From assembly GCF_947242115.1 (NCBI RefSeq), contig NC_074717.1:39204701-39268700 (forward strand): a stretch of DNA of 64,000 bases, in the 5' to 3' direction. Within the stretch, counting starts at the first letter, position 1, and every line of letters starts with the position of its first letter. Positions 46,438-58,500 of the stretch are shown here, in pieces. The notes under the pieces are model-generated. The model did not search any database. It was not told the DNA's origin and saw nothing but the letters and a program-made list of their open reading frames with translations. Source of the stretch: Biomphalaria glabrata (taxonomy: Eukaryota > Mollusca > Gastropoda > Planorbidae). Both the position numbers and the translations under genes were made by a program.

Positions 46438-46623
46438 AAGTGTTTCTCAAAATGTGTTCCGTAGAACCTTACGCCTGAATAAGTGTTCCATGAACTACTG
46501 GAATAATTAATTAGTAGGCTACCATGTGAATAAATCTTTTTAAAAAAATAAGAAAAGTTTTCCGCTAAATACTCATAGTGTGCGAAGTGTTCCATTTTGA
46601 AGGAAAAGGTTTGGGAAACACTG
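46438..46623. mobile_element. hAT-like MITE, 186 bp, nested in the TIR transposon
   Basis: The ends AAGTGTTTCTCAAAATGTG and TTTGGGAAACACTG are inverted, with flanks CTATAGAC (46430-46437) and CTCTAGAC (46624-46631), seven of eight matching. Same family as 39359-39455. Confidence 0.75.
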
Positions 46624-46639
46624 CTCTAGACTAGGACTA

Positions 46640-47480
46640 TAAGTATAGATCTATATATAAAAAACATATATATCTAGCTAGATCTAGTGAAGAAGGTCTT
46701 AACTACAATAAAGAATTACATAGCATAGGCTTATAATTCTATATCTCAAAGTAATCTAGATCCAGGTAGATCTAGAGACTATATTACTAGCTAAATTTAT
46801 AATCTATATGTTATTATTTATAATGTAGATCTATCACATAATTAATAAATTAGTACATCTATAATCATACATTTTCAACATTTCTAAATTTTCAAAAATC
46901 AATTCACAGGACCAGATCTAGGTCTAGGTTAAAATTATAATATTATAGATTTAGAGTTTAGAGACTATTAGAGATCTAGTTGTTGTTTTTTTTTTTTACT
47001 AGTTTAGATCTAGATCTAGAATCTAAATCTAGATCTAGATGTTCTAAGTTTGATCTATCAACTTAAGTTAATCTTGTGAGTCTAAGTCAGTCTAGAGTAC
47101 GAGAGTCTACAGCAAGATCTAGATTTAGATGTATAAATGTATATCTATCTAAAAAAAAATCTAGATTAGATAGAGCTAAGTAGATCTAGAATCTAGATAG
47201 TTACTAAATTCTAGAATTTCTATCTAGACTAGTCTAGATCTAAAAGTAGTAAGAGTCTAGTAGATCTAGATTCTAGATTAATCTAGACTAGATCTAGTCA
47301 TAATAGTGCCTGGTAATCTATTCTAGATCTAGTAGGCCTAACTAATCATTTAAATAAGTCAATAAGTTTTGAATAAGTACTAGATCTAGACTTTAATTAA
47401 GTAGATTGACTAATCTAGACAGATCATAGATCTATAGTCTATACAGTAGATAGTAACTAAGTAAGATAAAGATAGTCATA
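46640..47480. repeat. AGATCTAG-rich tract, right half of the transposon
   Basis: Same motif family as 43720-44550, again about 800 bases, in the large intron of the SWIM remnant. Confidence 0.85.
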
Positions 47481-47745
47481 GATTCTATGGTAATTTAAAA
47501 AGAGCTTACCTTTCCATTGTAGCTAATCACTCCAGTAACATTGTAATTAAATGACGTGTCTGTAATCATTTTCACATGCATATGCTGCATTTATAACATC
47601 GCAATATTCTAACAAGTTAATAAAAGTAAAATTTACAAGCAAGAGTGGTTTTCTAACAATAGATTCCATGTTGGTGTCTAGATTAAGCTGATGGTTGTCA
47701 CGTGACTTGAGGGGTGTTTGTTTACGATTGGTGAATGAGGTCCAT

Positions 47746-48414
47746 TCTCCATTTTGAAGAGTTTAGATCTGTGATATAGTAATAGTCATATTAGAGAACA
47801 GACCTAGACACCTTCATCTCATCTATCTAGTATATCAACTCTAGTTGGCTACCGGTACGAACTATATAGATCTAGGATCATGGAGATGGTGAGATCTGAA
47901 ATCGAATATCTTGACAATTATACAAGTCGTAACAAGTGTCAGACTCAATGAATGATGATTATTCAGATTATGATCCCTCACAAATTTATCACACAATCCG
48001 GACCATCGCATCACTGCCAATTATGATCAGGCATGATCACTCAGATCAGGGTTGCCATCAGTGATCACCTGCCCATAATGATGTTACAGATTGTAACGAG
48101 GATTGTCATTATTGAGATGAGTGTCTTCTGAGACTTAGTTCTAACGTCTTTAATTAAGAATATAGAATCTAGACTGAAGCCATACAAAATATCTATAATT
48201 GAAATTAATTGGAGGATAAATAATATCATAATCATAGTCATAATATGATTGAATTAATGTATTATATAGATCTACATTTGATCTAAACCTATAACCTATA
48301 GATTTCACAGTATAACTTTTAAGTTGCAGAAAAATAAAATAGATATGCAGAGGATGAAATTGCCTTCTTTGAAGAAACTTCTGTAATTGTAATGTATTAA
48401 TTATAAATACAAAA
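47746..48414. other. Upstream region of the first MPV17-like gene
   Basis: ATGATC/GATCA-rich sequence around 47930-48120 with many TGATCA-type palindromes. No TATA element or exon can be assigned with confidence. Confidence 0.45.
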
Positions 48415-49230
48415 ATGAGTACCTTCAATAGAGCTATATCTCATCTAAGCAAAGTTGCTTTCAAAATAAGACATCTCCATAAAGGTAAATCTCTGTTTTC
48501 AAGACGTTTTCTACTTTACACCAATACTAGTTTTGGAATAATAACAGCAGTTACAGGGGACTTGATACAGCAAAATTATCAACGGTTGATGAATGACGAA
48601 AACCGTAGATGGGATCCTAAAAGATCAGGCAAAATGGCTACAGCTGGACTTATATTTGGACCTTGCATTCATTTCTGGTATATTTTTCTAGAAAAAGTAT
48701 TACCAGGTCGTTCAGTCAAAGCACTAATTACCAAGGTAGGTATTGTACTATAAATATCATGTGTTTCAATTGGAAATGTTTACTTTGCTGATAGTTCTAC
48801 TTTTATTATGTGCTAATAATTAAATAGACAACTTAAGTTAAATATAATTACTTAATAATATAAATAAAAAAATTTTTTTTTACAGATATGCCTTGATCAG
48901 TTTCTGTTTTCGCCATTCTGCATTTCAATTTTTCTAACAGTGGTTGGCCTGTTAGAAAGGCAAGGATTAGATCTACTAAAAGAAGAGTTTAGAGAGACAG
49001 GAGTTCTTATGTTTCTAACAGATATGGTTATCTGGACCCCAGCCCAAGCTATTAATTTTTATTTTGTGCCTACGAAATATAGAGTTTTGTATGATAATTC
49101 TGTCTCTCTTGTAGTGGACGTTTTTTATTCATACTTGAGATTTGAACATAAAACAACTCATGGAGAAAGAGAATCACAATCTCACAGACATAAAGTAAAG
49201 GGTTTTAATGTTCAGTCTTCTTTATCTTAA
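48415..49230 (+). CDS. MPV17-like protein 2 family member, copy 1
   Basis: Exons 48415-48735 and 48886-49230, split after ITK by a short 150-base GT-AG intron, give 221 residues. Mpv17/PMP22-family landmarks: YTNTSFGIITAVTGDLIQQ near residues 35-53, DPKRSGKMATAGLIFGPCIHFWY near 67-89, DLLKEEFRETG, and the signature VIWTPAQAINFYFVPTKYRV near 150-169, then YSYLRFEHK. Four hydrophobic segments are predicted by eye. The basic, Arg-rich N-terminus fits a mitochondrial inner-membrane protein; vertebrate MPV17L2 is known to associate with mitochondrial ribosomes. The C-terminal extension after the fold is Ser/His/Lys-rich. The tandem paralogue is 6.3 kb downstream. Confidence 0.93.
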
Positions 49231-49236
49231 CGTTTG

Positions 49237-49242
49237 AATAAA
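49237..49242 (+). terminator. Polyadenylation signal of MPV17-like copy 1
   Basis: AATAAA lies 7 bases after the stop codon. Confidence 0.55.
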
Positions 49243-49249
49243 ATATATT

Positions 49250-50035
49250 ATATAAGTTTTGTTTAAAGGGTATTGATAAGCATCTCAATCATTCCACTGT
49301 CTTGTAGAATTTTTCATTCATAAGTTGTATAATTGTCTTTTTTTTTATTGTATGAATTTTATGAGTGTCTTTTTAAAATGATAGTTATAATTTCGTCAAA
49401 ACTTTTGACCTCCAAGACAAACAATGTTACTTTGAAGACCTGGTGGTGTAAAATATTTAAGTTCTGTTCCCTATTGTTTATTCAATAAGATTTTCAACAT
49501 TCATTTATATATATTTTTTTATATTTGTACATTTATGAGCTTAAGGTGCAAATGGCCCTACTTAATTGATTTAATTTTATACATTTATTAAAAATATTAA
49601 TAAAGGAAATTAGTCTTACAATTTGAGCATTACACCAAACAAAACATTATAAATATAGAAAACCAAAATATACATTCACACAAGACTCACTCATAATTTA
49701 CATGCGAAAAGTTTATATCAGGTTCTTTTTAATGATTTCATTGCCAGCAGAATTTAGGATTCTATGAAGTTTATTTGTCATGTTCAAATTGCCATACTAG
49801 GCAGTGATATTACAACTTAAAATATTGCAGATTCTATGTGAGCATGATAAAACATAGCCAAGGCCTTTTCACTAACATTAAATGAGGACAGTACTTAAAT
49901 AATACATGATAACATTTTAAGCATTTACATATTATATGAATTAGAAAACTAAAAAAAAACAACATTTGGCTCATAAGATTACATACATACCTGTACCGAT
50001 AATAGAAATTTAAAATTTTATGTATTTATTTGTTT
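49250..50035. other. AT-rich spacer with a LINE-tail scrap
   Basis: 49842-49895 reads ACATAGCCAAGGCCTTTTCA and ACTAACATTAAATGAGGACA, the reverse of the LINE tail at 35320-35370. Nothing else is recognised. Confidence 0.5.
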
Positions 50036-50130
50036 TATTTTATTATTTGGTAGGGGATGGAAGCAGGCAATGTTCAAATTTAGGACCATAGTAATGACAG
50101 TCCTAGTCTGGAGGCATACCACACAAATAG
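50036..50130 (-). mobile_element. Old SINE-A relic
   Basis: GGGGATGGAAGCAGGCAATG and AGGACCATAGTAATGACAGT are recognisable as a mutated minus SINE-A around the B box. Confidence 0.5.
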
Positions 50131-50189
50131 ACTACCTCCCAGTGAAATAGAATAATGAAATACGAATATTGTACATCTTGAGGAGCATC

Positions 50190-51110
50190 AGTTTTTTAGC
50201 GGCCCCTGAAAGGGGAAAAGCCGCTATTAGTTTTTTGTGGAATGTCTGTCCGTCTCGTTTAGATCTGGTAAACTAGAAAAGATAGTGAAAATCTGATATC
50301 ATGATATTTTAGACCATTCAAAGTTCTGATGCAACGGCTACTTTTTTTCTTTTCTGAAAGCGAAAAATCTAATTTTTTAAATCACTTATGCAAGCAGTTT
50401 TTTCTTAAAAATACCCCACTTTTACAACTATTCACTATTAATAGTAACAAAAAGGGAGGCTCCTTAGTAGGGGATTCGAGATAGCAATCTACCATATTTT
50501 TTACACATTTATGCAAACAGTTTTATTTTTTTTGTTAATAAAAATTTTGTTTACATTTGTATTGCTAAGTTAAGTAACTTAAGTTATACTAACTACTACA
50601 TTTACACAAAAAATGTTTACTTTTTTTTTAAGAGAAAAAATCTATTTAGTATGCATCTAAGTTGGACATAATTTAAAACAACAATTAATAAGTAGTTTTT
50701 CATATTATTGCATGAACTGCATCGTTGGGCTGTGGCAATAGATCACTGGACTAAAGGATTTTTTTTTTTTTAAGGAAATGTTTTTTTCTTGAGGAATAAG
50801 AGATTGTCCCTTTATAAAACAATTAGAGCAATTATATATTCATTATAAGACATTACTTAGGTCAGGTTCACATCTAACTTTACATTCACTTCCACCTATT
50901 CTTTGGTCTGTGGACCGCTGTGGCACCACATAACCTTCTTTCTCCATTCTTCTCTGTCATTTGTCTTTGATAGAATTTCATTCTGATGTTCTTTCTGAAA
51001 ATATTGAAACCTGTCTGGGTGGACCACTTTGGGGGACGATTTTGAGTTTGTGTCTCCACACAAACTGTTTTTGTAACCTTTGTTTACTGTAGAAAGATTT
51101 TTTTTTTCAT
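50190..51110. repeat. Dispersed repeat starting with a TAGCGGCCCC hairpin
   Basis: 50198-50229 forms TAGCGGC...GCCGCTA with an inner CCCCTGAAAGGGG stem, followed by GTGGAATGTCTGTCCGTCTC and GTTTAGATCTGGTAAACTAG. The far end is unclear. The hairpin with a defined following sequence suggests a mobile-element end, but no coding part is seen. Confidence 0.45.
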
Positions 51111-52290
51111 TTTAGAAAAGAACCAGTAACATAATTGATAGAGAAACAATGATGGTTTGTTTGTATTTTATTTGTTATTTTAAATGCAAATGACAGTGCC
51201 AAATCGAAATATAAAATAATCATAAGTAGCCGTTCATAGCCGTTTTATAAAAATGAATTATTATATTGTCAGTTATTCCTTCATTTTTTTTTTATGATTG
51301 TACCTTTTACGTCTACTACATTTTAGTTGATTTTTTTTTAAATACTAATTTCAATGTTAAAACATTGCTACTTCAACATCATTAAGTATTTTGCAAAAAA
51401 CATTGCTGCTTCAACATCATTCAGTATTTATTTGTTATAATTGAAATTTTATTCAGGCTCTTAAAAAAAAAGTTCTATTCAATAGAATACAAAACCATTT
51501 TGTTTTCTAAGTAGATTCAGAAAAACACTCTTCTTTTACATCTTTTTTTTTTGCAGAAAGAAAGGGGACTTTAACAAAATATTAACCAGCTATTTTTTTA
51601 TTTTATATATTTATAGTTGAGTTTTTAACTGTCAGAACTTTTTTTTGATAAGTAACATGACCAAAAATTTTACTTTAATGTAGTTCAAGTAGCAGTATTT
51701 GAAAATATTTCCTTATTTTGACATAATATTATAATGTAAAGTAACAATTGCAGTTAGTTTTCCATTACAATATTATTGAAGCTCTTTAGATAAATACTAT
51801 TTGTTTAAATTAAATACTCACATAATGAGGTGGTTAAAAGGCTATAATTTATGTTCACTAGACCAAGGTCCCATCACACGAGTCTTGATCCAAAGAGTGG
51901 CTTTTAAATATTATTAGTTCTTGGTGGATTTTAATTTGAGTACTTGTCATCAAAAAGTTCATATTTAATTAATACACTTGCTGTTTTTGTCAACCGGTAT
52001 AAGGATGAGTGCATCCCTTTACTATTTGAGCATTATTGTCTTTTTTTTACAAACCTGTTTTGTTGTAAATTTTAAGATAATTGTTACTGGTATGTATTTT
52101 ATTGAATGTTTTGATTTTTAAGAGTTATACTGAACATGGCATTATTTTAGTCAAAATGTAGGTACGTTTGTGACTAAAAGTAGGACTGTTACTGTATGAT
52201 GTTGATAGCATTATTAGCATTATCCATAGTGACAGTGGAAGTGCATGTTTGCAATGAAATGTAAATTTCTCTTTGTTTTGTTATACTGTG
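51110..52290. other. AT-rich spacer, nothing recognised
   Basis: T-rich homopolymer runs and a short local duplication (AACATTGCT-CTTCAACATCATT-AGTATTT at 51361 and 51400). No exon seen. Confidence 0.55.
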
Positions 52291-52299
52291 GTGCACTTT

Positions 52300-52395
52300 T
52301 CAGGTTTGAAAACCTCCCTCAGGACTGCAGGGGGGTGGCAGCAGGTAGAGTTCAAACCTGGTATTATCTGGATGACAGTCAAAACCACACACCAT
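52300..52395 (-). mobile_element. Old SINE-A relic
   Basis: AAACCTCCCTCAGGACTGCA, GAGTTCAAACCTGG and GGATGACAGTC match a decayed minus SINE-A. Confidence 0.55.
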
Positions 52396-52819
52396 GCTAT
52401 TACAAAATTTTATGATGTAAATCTATAATTTGGCAGGAGGTTATATTGTAAACAAGATTCTAATTAGGCCTATTCATCTTAGACAATAGAGTTTATAGGT
52501 GTGCCTTGTGATTTTTTATAAACAGAATTTATCATGAAGGCTGTGATATAAACTTCCATTCTTTTGCAATTTTTGTACATTTCATTATTGCTTGATAAAT
52601 AATATGATTTAGGTTGAGTCTGCAAGTGTTTGTTGAACTTATTATTTAAAATGGAATTCAGATTTTTTTTTTATGAGGGTGAAGGGGGGGGGGGGCTAAG
52701 TTTCCTTGTCCATAGACATAAATATAAACAGAATCTAATTGAATAAAAGTAATAAACAATATTTATATCCTACATTTATTGGGTGTGAAACACAGAGTTA
52801 ACTACCCTGGTACTGTTAT

Positions 52820-52985
52820 GTAAAATGTTTTATATGTTTCGGATGTTCCTTCAGAGTTGAAGATAGTTTACTTCCTAGTCCAAACCTCCCGCAGGACGAC
52901 GGGGGATGGGAGCGGGCAGGGTTTGAACAATCGATAAATCCGAACGACAGTCCAGCGCGCAAACCGCACGACCAGGCAGCCATCC
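52820..52985 (-). mobile_element. SINE-A copy
   Basis: Minus copy from TAAAATGTTTTATATGTTTC to CCAGGCAGCCATCC. A few bases are missing between the B box (GGGTTTGAAC) and ATCGATAAATCCG. Confidence 0.88.
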
Positions 52986-53040
52986 TAGTAGCCTACCCTG
53001 GTACTGTTTACAATATGTGTGGACTTTTCATCATCATCTG

Positions 53041-53279
53041 TCCCTGACTTTATTTCTCTGTAACAGTTCGCGTAAAAATATCCCTCCACTTTTCTAGGTC
53101 AGCAGCTGTTGTTAGCAGAATATCAAGAGAGATGCTGGTCCATTCTTTACTTTTTCCAGCCAGCTTTTTTTTGGACATTTTCTTCATGCTCCCTCCACTG
53201 TATCTTGAAGAATGACTTGATAGTGAGTCATGTCTTACAATATGACCAAACCTGCTCAGCTTTCGTCTTTTCATATTAA
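53041..53279 (-). mobile_element. RTE-like LINE, C-terminal fragment
   Basis: The minus frame reads RRKLSRFGHIVRHDSL, then KEWTSISLDILLTTAADLEK and WRDIF, the standard C-terminal landmarks (GHxxRxD, KEWT-S-DELL) of RTE-like LINEs. The frame is open for about 74 codons. Confidence 0.82.
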
Positions 53280-53289
53280 TAAGGATTTA

Positions 53290-55562
53290 CACCTTTTTGC
53301 CAGCCTGATTATTGTTTTGTAAAAGTACAGACTCATTTGTCTTCTATTCCTGGTATCTGTAACCCTGCATTCTTGTTTAGTATTTACTCTATATAGGCCG
53401 ATATCGATTTATGTATTTAAAAAAATAGCCTACCTGCATATTTTGTCAAATCTCACGCAAACAAAACTTTTATACCGGTTTATTTCTCAAACTTTTACTA
53501 ATAACGTTACCCTCGATGACAAAAAAAAATGTTCTCGCTCCCACCCTCTTAACCAGCTGGAGTCTGGGGTAGTGCTTTGGGAACTTCCAACAGTGGGATA
53601 GCCCTACCCGAAGGTTTTTTGGCTCTAATGAAAAGGAAAAGAAACTAAGACATATGCAAATCATAACACACTTTTCCGTTGTTTCTTTTTACGGTACACT
53701 TTTAGAGAGGCCGTGCTATGCTGACTAGATCGAAGGCCTTAATGGGCCAATGAACGCAAATGTTCAGTCATCCTTTGTTCTCTGCACTTCTCCTACAGCT
53801 GATGGAGTGAGAACATCGTGTCAATTGTGGCTTTTCCTGAGAGAAAGCTACATTGGGATTCTGGGTAGACTAGCCTGGCTAGTAGGCTGTCACTGGGCAA
53901 AGACTGCCTACAATTGGCCAACTTAGGAGGGAAATTCCCTTGTAATTGTTCTTCTATCACCTTTGTTCTTTTAGAGGGCGACTACATTAGCAAGAAAGAG
54001 AAAGCTGGAGAACTTAAGTAAAAAAAAAAGTGGTGGGATACACATTTGAGACTCAAACCTCGCTGAATACCGGCGCATACGGCGAAAGAACTAGATCCCG
54101 GAGTGCAACGGTTTTTGGATCAGTTGAGACAAAATATGCAAGTCACAATTGAGTCTGCACTAGTGTAGAAGGCCTATACTTGCCCTGCTAGTACCTAATT
54201 GAATCTTCGGACTTGAAGACAATTACAATTCCTCGTATTAACTTGCAAATTCTTTACGTGTGGAACCTGAAGATGGATTTCGAAACTGCTCTGACAATTT
54301 TTCTAGAAATTTAATATTTGAAATTTATCTTTGGCGCACATTAAATTCTGATTTCACCGTTATAATTTTTCAAAATACCGCTATTGGAGATTTTTACAAT
54401 TTAACTAAATAGGCCTATTGTCAAGATTGCTAAATTGAACTTCACTGACAAAATAAAAATCTATAAAGAAATAAAATTGAATTAAGCATTAAATATCATG
54501 ATCGGCTTCATAAAGGAGATAGGTCTATTGATTTTTGAAGAAAAACTTTTTTTTTAGGCCTTTATGTTTCTTGTTTCTTTGCAATGCAAAATGAAGCAAA
54601 AATTTTAGCATTGTATTTTCTTACTGGGCATATTAGGCCTAGACTTTGAATAAGCGTCATTAAATTAACATGCTCGGGTTTGTAGGTTTGTCATCCACAT
54701 TTGGATCTGTCTCTTTCCTGAACGTGTCAGTTGTCTTGTTACAAGGAATGCCACTAAATCATATTATGGAACTAAATTATTAAATAGATCATATCTACAC
54801 TATGAGAAACCAAGGAGATCAAACACTGATCTATGTATAAAAATATACACGTATTTCTCAAAATTGCACTTCCGATGCAAGACCTTTAGGAAGTTTTGGT
54901 TCCCTAAAGTTTTAAAACTTGGCAGAAAGTGATTCTATGGATCGAATCTAGATCTAAAAGCCTATACATTTCCTCGCATGCCAAACTTAGATCAGCTCTA
55001 GAGATATTCTACTCTAGTTAAGACGTGTGATTCAATACTAAACAGATCTAGATCTAGAACTGTACGTCAGTTCTGGGCTACACTTTCTGTAAAACACTGT
55101 TGACCAAGCACTGGCACATGCATACAAATGATACATAGGCCTACACAGGAACGCGCATCACTAAGCCTTTAAATATTAGAAAGATCTAAATTAAAATATG
55201 TATGAAAAATAGATTATTAGATATTTTTAATTCTGTATTGAGACATGTATCTACAGTATAATAGGTCTAATAAATCATTTAGTTATATAGGCTAGTTTTA
55301 TCTAGTGTTGCTGACTTGCTGTACAGGCCCTAGTATAATAATTTTGATATGAACTTATTTATATGGCAATATAGATCTATATATTTCTTTAGCGCGTTTT
55401 GAATGTCAAGACTCAATATCATCACTAAGAAAGTTATTTTTTAAAAAATATTTGGACAGTCTTTTTTAATTAGGCCTAAGCCTGTAGCTGAAGTGGTAGA
55501 CTTAAATGAAAAAATATAGTAGCCTAACTTATTTGATCGGCTAATCTAGGTTTAATCGAGTC
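53290..55562. other. Spacer upstream of MPV17-like copy 2
   Basis: No exon or known repeat is recognised. The minus frame at 53470-53664 has no domain. AGATCTAG motifs reappear at 54945-55060. A promoter cannot be placed. Confidence 0.5.
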
Positions 55563-58500
55563 ATGAGGCTATTTCAAAGATTAAGTGCTACTATTTGTCC
55601 TACACGGTGTCATTTTACAAAAGCTACCAAAGTGTTATTCTCCAGTCGTTATTTACTGTACACCAATACTGCCTTGAGCACTGTAGTATCAGTGGCTGGA
55701 GATCTGATACAGCAAAACTACCAGAGAATACAAAATGATAACAGTCGCATATGGAGTTCCGAAAGAACAGTAAAAATAGCAGCTGTAGGACTTGCATTTG
55801 GTCCCAGTGTTCATTACTGGTATATAGGCCTTGAGAAATTGGTTCCTGGCAAAACATTACGAGCGATAATGATAAAGGTATGCCCATTATGTTCAGAATT
55901 AATCTTGCTAATAATTTCATCTTTTTTTTTTTTTTAAAGGAATGCATAACGGTAATTTTAAAAATTGTTAACTTTATGTATAAAATTTTCTTATCTTATA
56001 AAGTATAGACGTTCCTTCAAAAGAAGATAATTAGGCCAACGTCCTAAGGTTATCAATATGACTATTTAAATGTACATGTAGGCCCCTAAATTAAAAACTT
56101 AAACTCTGCTAAGTCTGGAATCCCGAAACCCCATTCCTTGATCCATATATGACACTAGGGATGAAGAAGCACTTGTATGACTTTGTCCTAGGCAATGGAA
56201 TAAGAAATGTGCCTTTATCTTTGTGTCTTTCTGAGTATTTTTGTAGGATGTGTTTTACTATTTGTAAGTTATGTCTATGTGTTTTATGTAGCCCTTTTAG
56301 TACGCAGTTTAGCTAAAAGCGTGTGTACTTCAACAATAACATTTTGCACATGTTTCGCTAATTCTTCTCTAAAATAAATTCTTTTTGAGTCATGTGCGTT
56401 AAGGCGTGACCTCTGTCACGTCGAAGGTGCCGCTTAAGGCCGGCCCTGGCTTTTACTTTCGGGGTAAGGGAGGCTATCAAAGTCAGCAGGTATTTATTTT
56501 GGCCCACTTCATATATATATATATATATACTGTGGCATTTTACGCCTCGAGAGACGATCTTTTCCCTTTGCAACTTCTTGTGTGACTAAAGAGGCCAATC
56601 CTTGATACACAGCTGCGATCGCAGGTTGGGCATATGTAATCACCAGGCGCCATTGCATTATCACCCTTCTCTCTGCTTCTGTAGTGTATGGCATCTGCAA
56701 CCCGTGACCCTTCCTTTATGCTCACTGACCATGTCCATGTCCAGCTGCTATATATATATATACAGAGAGAGAGAGAGAGAGAGAGTCGCTGTAAAATGTC
56801 GAATCTTGGACTAGGGAAACATTAAAAGCTTTGCAATAATGAAGTATTGTACACACTTTCTAATAGCTCAATAAAGTAGCCAATATATGTGTAATATTAT
56901 CATAGAATCCAGCTTGAAATTTAGTGGTTTATATATATATATATATATATATTTTAAAGTAGAACTTAAGTCACTTAGGGTTAGCGCAATGTTTTATGTT
57001 TTGTTTGTAAAATGTTTTACATGATTCGGATGTTCCTTCAGAGCTGAAGATAATTACTTCCTAGTCCAAACCTCCCGCAGGACGACGGGGTATGGGAGCG
57101 GGCAGGGTTTGAACCCGGAGCCATCGATAAATCTGAATGAAAGTCCAGCGCGCAAGCCGCACGACCAGGCAGCCATTCCTCTTTCATCCAACTATGTTTT
57201 GATTCGGTTCATCTACACATCTACACAGTGGGTAGAATGGTAGGTTTATTTGGGTGTGACAACAGACTAACGAGTCATTCTTTAGGTATCAAAGCATTAT
57301 TACAAATTACATTTCACTAACGACTTATTAGGAGTACTAATTTGATAGGCCTACATTTAAAGTTTTAATCAAAACATTTTTAAGGGATATTTTTGGCAAA
57401 ATGTTTGGTTTTAACATTTTTCTGATGTTCCTTCAGAGTTGAAGATTATCTTCTTTCTGGTCCCAACCTTCCGCAGGACGACGGGAGACGGCAGCGAGCA
57501 GGGTATGGACCCTGGACCATCGAGACGACCGAACGATAGTTCAGAGCGCATACCGCACGACCAGCAAGGTTTTGTATATAGGCCTCTATGTGATTTATTT
57601 CATACTGTCACACCTCGAATGTAACCCAGGGGAGAGAAAGCTAGTTATATATAGTGCGCAAGCCGCGAGATGAGGACAGACCAGGTTATTGGGTCTCTTT
57701 GTATACGTAACGTGTGTATATGAAAGGGAATAAACTTGTTAATTGGTAGACTAAACAATCTAGATAACCTTGATGTAAATAAAAGTAATTTCGAAATATT
57801 TAGAACTAGATAGAAGGTCAAGATAGAAACTTGAAGAGAATACTATATCGGGGTCATTGGTCCAGATAATTGTTCAGTATTCTCGGGTGGATATTTATTG
57901 ATCATTAGTAGGCGTAGGCCTATCTACTCTGTGCTTTATTTATTCAATACTTATATTATATGTCAGTCAATTATTATTCTTTTGTACAAGGGATTTATTT
58001 TTATATTGTATGTTCATGGCAATCATGACTGTGGATTATTTGTTATTTGAATTTGAAAGCATTAAACTCAGGAAAATATATTGAACATTTTGTTTCTCCG
58101 GTGTGTTCAAACTAAGTGGAGGCATTGAGGCCCTTACGAACTCGCATATATGCCATGTATAACTAACAAATCCTAAATGATATCCCTAAAATCATTGGTA
58201 ACCAACAAAAAAAAAAAAAAACACAAACGGAAATTGAATACCTATTGGAGAAAATCATTCTTTAAAAAGCTACTGTATAAAGATTTTAAACATTAAAAAA
58301 GAAAAAAAATCTGACACCGACCACACAACAAAATGACACATGAACTGTTTTGTTCAACTTTCTGATGTGAAACTGTGGCATGAATGTCTATTTAATATGT
58401 GCTAACGTATAATTCGTTTGCTCTTCTGCTATGTGTAATGCACAATTTCTAAGACTAATTTCCTCAAGGATAAATGTTATTACTGTTATTATATGGACCT

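Larger units (their letters stand above)
45718..47590 (-). pseudogene. SWIM zinc-finger gene remnant of the TIR transposon
   Basis: Minus-strand exons 47590-47510 (MQHMHVKMITDTSFNYNVTG, 27 codons) and from 46063 down to 45718 join in phase. The second reads GECQCAGGCKPACCKHLFGL, matching the SWIM CxC...CxH pattern, then DYSRKEMYAAPTDKIQTWHQ. After WHQP the reading frame appears to shift, and a frame continuing INPPQKTKDSF to DRTIPLPSIFF is open to 45718. Proteins of this shape normally continue into a YqaJ-type nuclease domain, which is not seen here. Confidence 0.65.
43404..47743. mobile_element. 4.34-kb TIR transposon, ISL2EU-like, with THAP and SWIM gene remnants
   Basis: The ends are GGGCCTCATTCACC (left) and GGTGAATGAGGTCC (right), a 14-bp inverted pair with one mismatch. 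A second inverted pair, GTCACGTGACAACCATCA, lies at 43428-43445 and 47689-47706. AT flanks both sides, possibly a 2-bp duplication. A THAP-domain gene runs inward on + and a SWIM zinc-finger gene inward on -. Paired THAP transposase and SWIM/YqaJ-type genes are, to my recollection, typical of ISL2EU-type transposons related to PIF/Harbinger. Neither the DDE core nor the YqaJ nuclease core is present, so the copy is internally deleted. Confidence 0.72.

Noticed and set aside
43404-47743. Polinton/Maverick identity for the TIR element
   Set aside because: It is far too short, its ends are 14 bp and there is no polymerase B, capsid or integrase part. THAP plus SWIM fits an ISL2EU-like DNA transposon better.
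55624-55947. Minus-strand 107-codon frame opposite MPV17-like copy 2
   Set aside because: Shadow of a conserved family exon on the plus strand.
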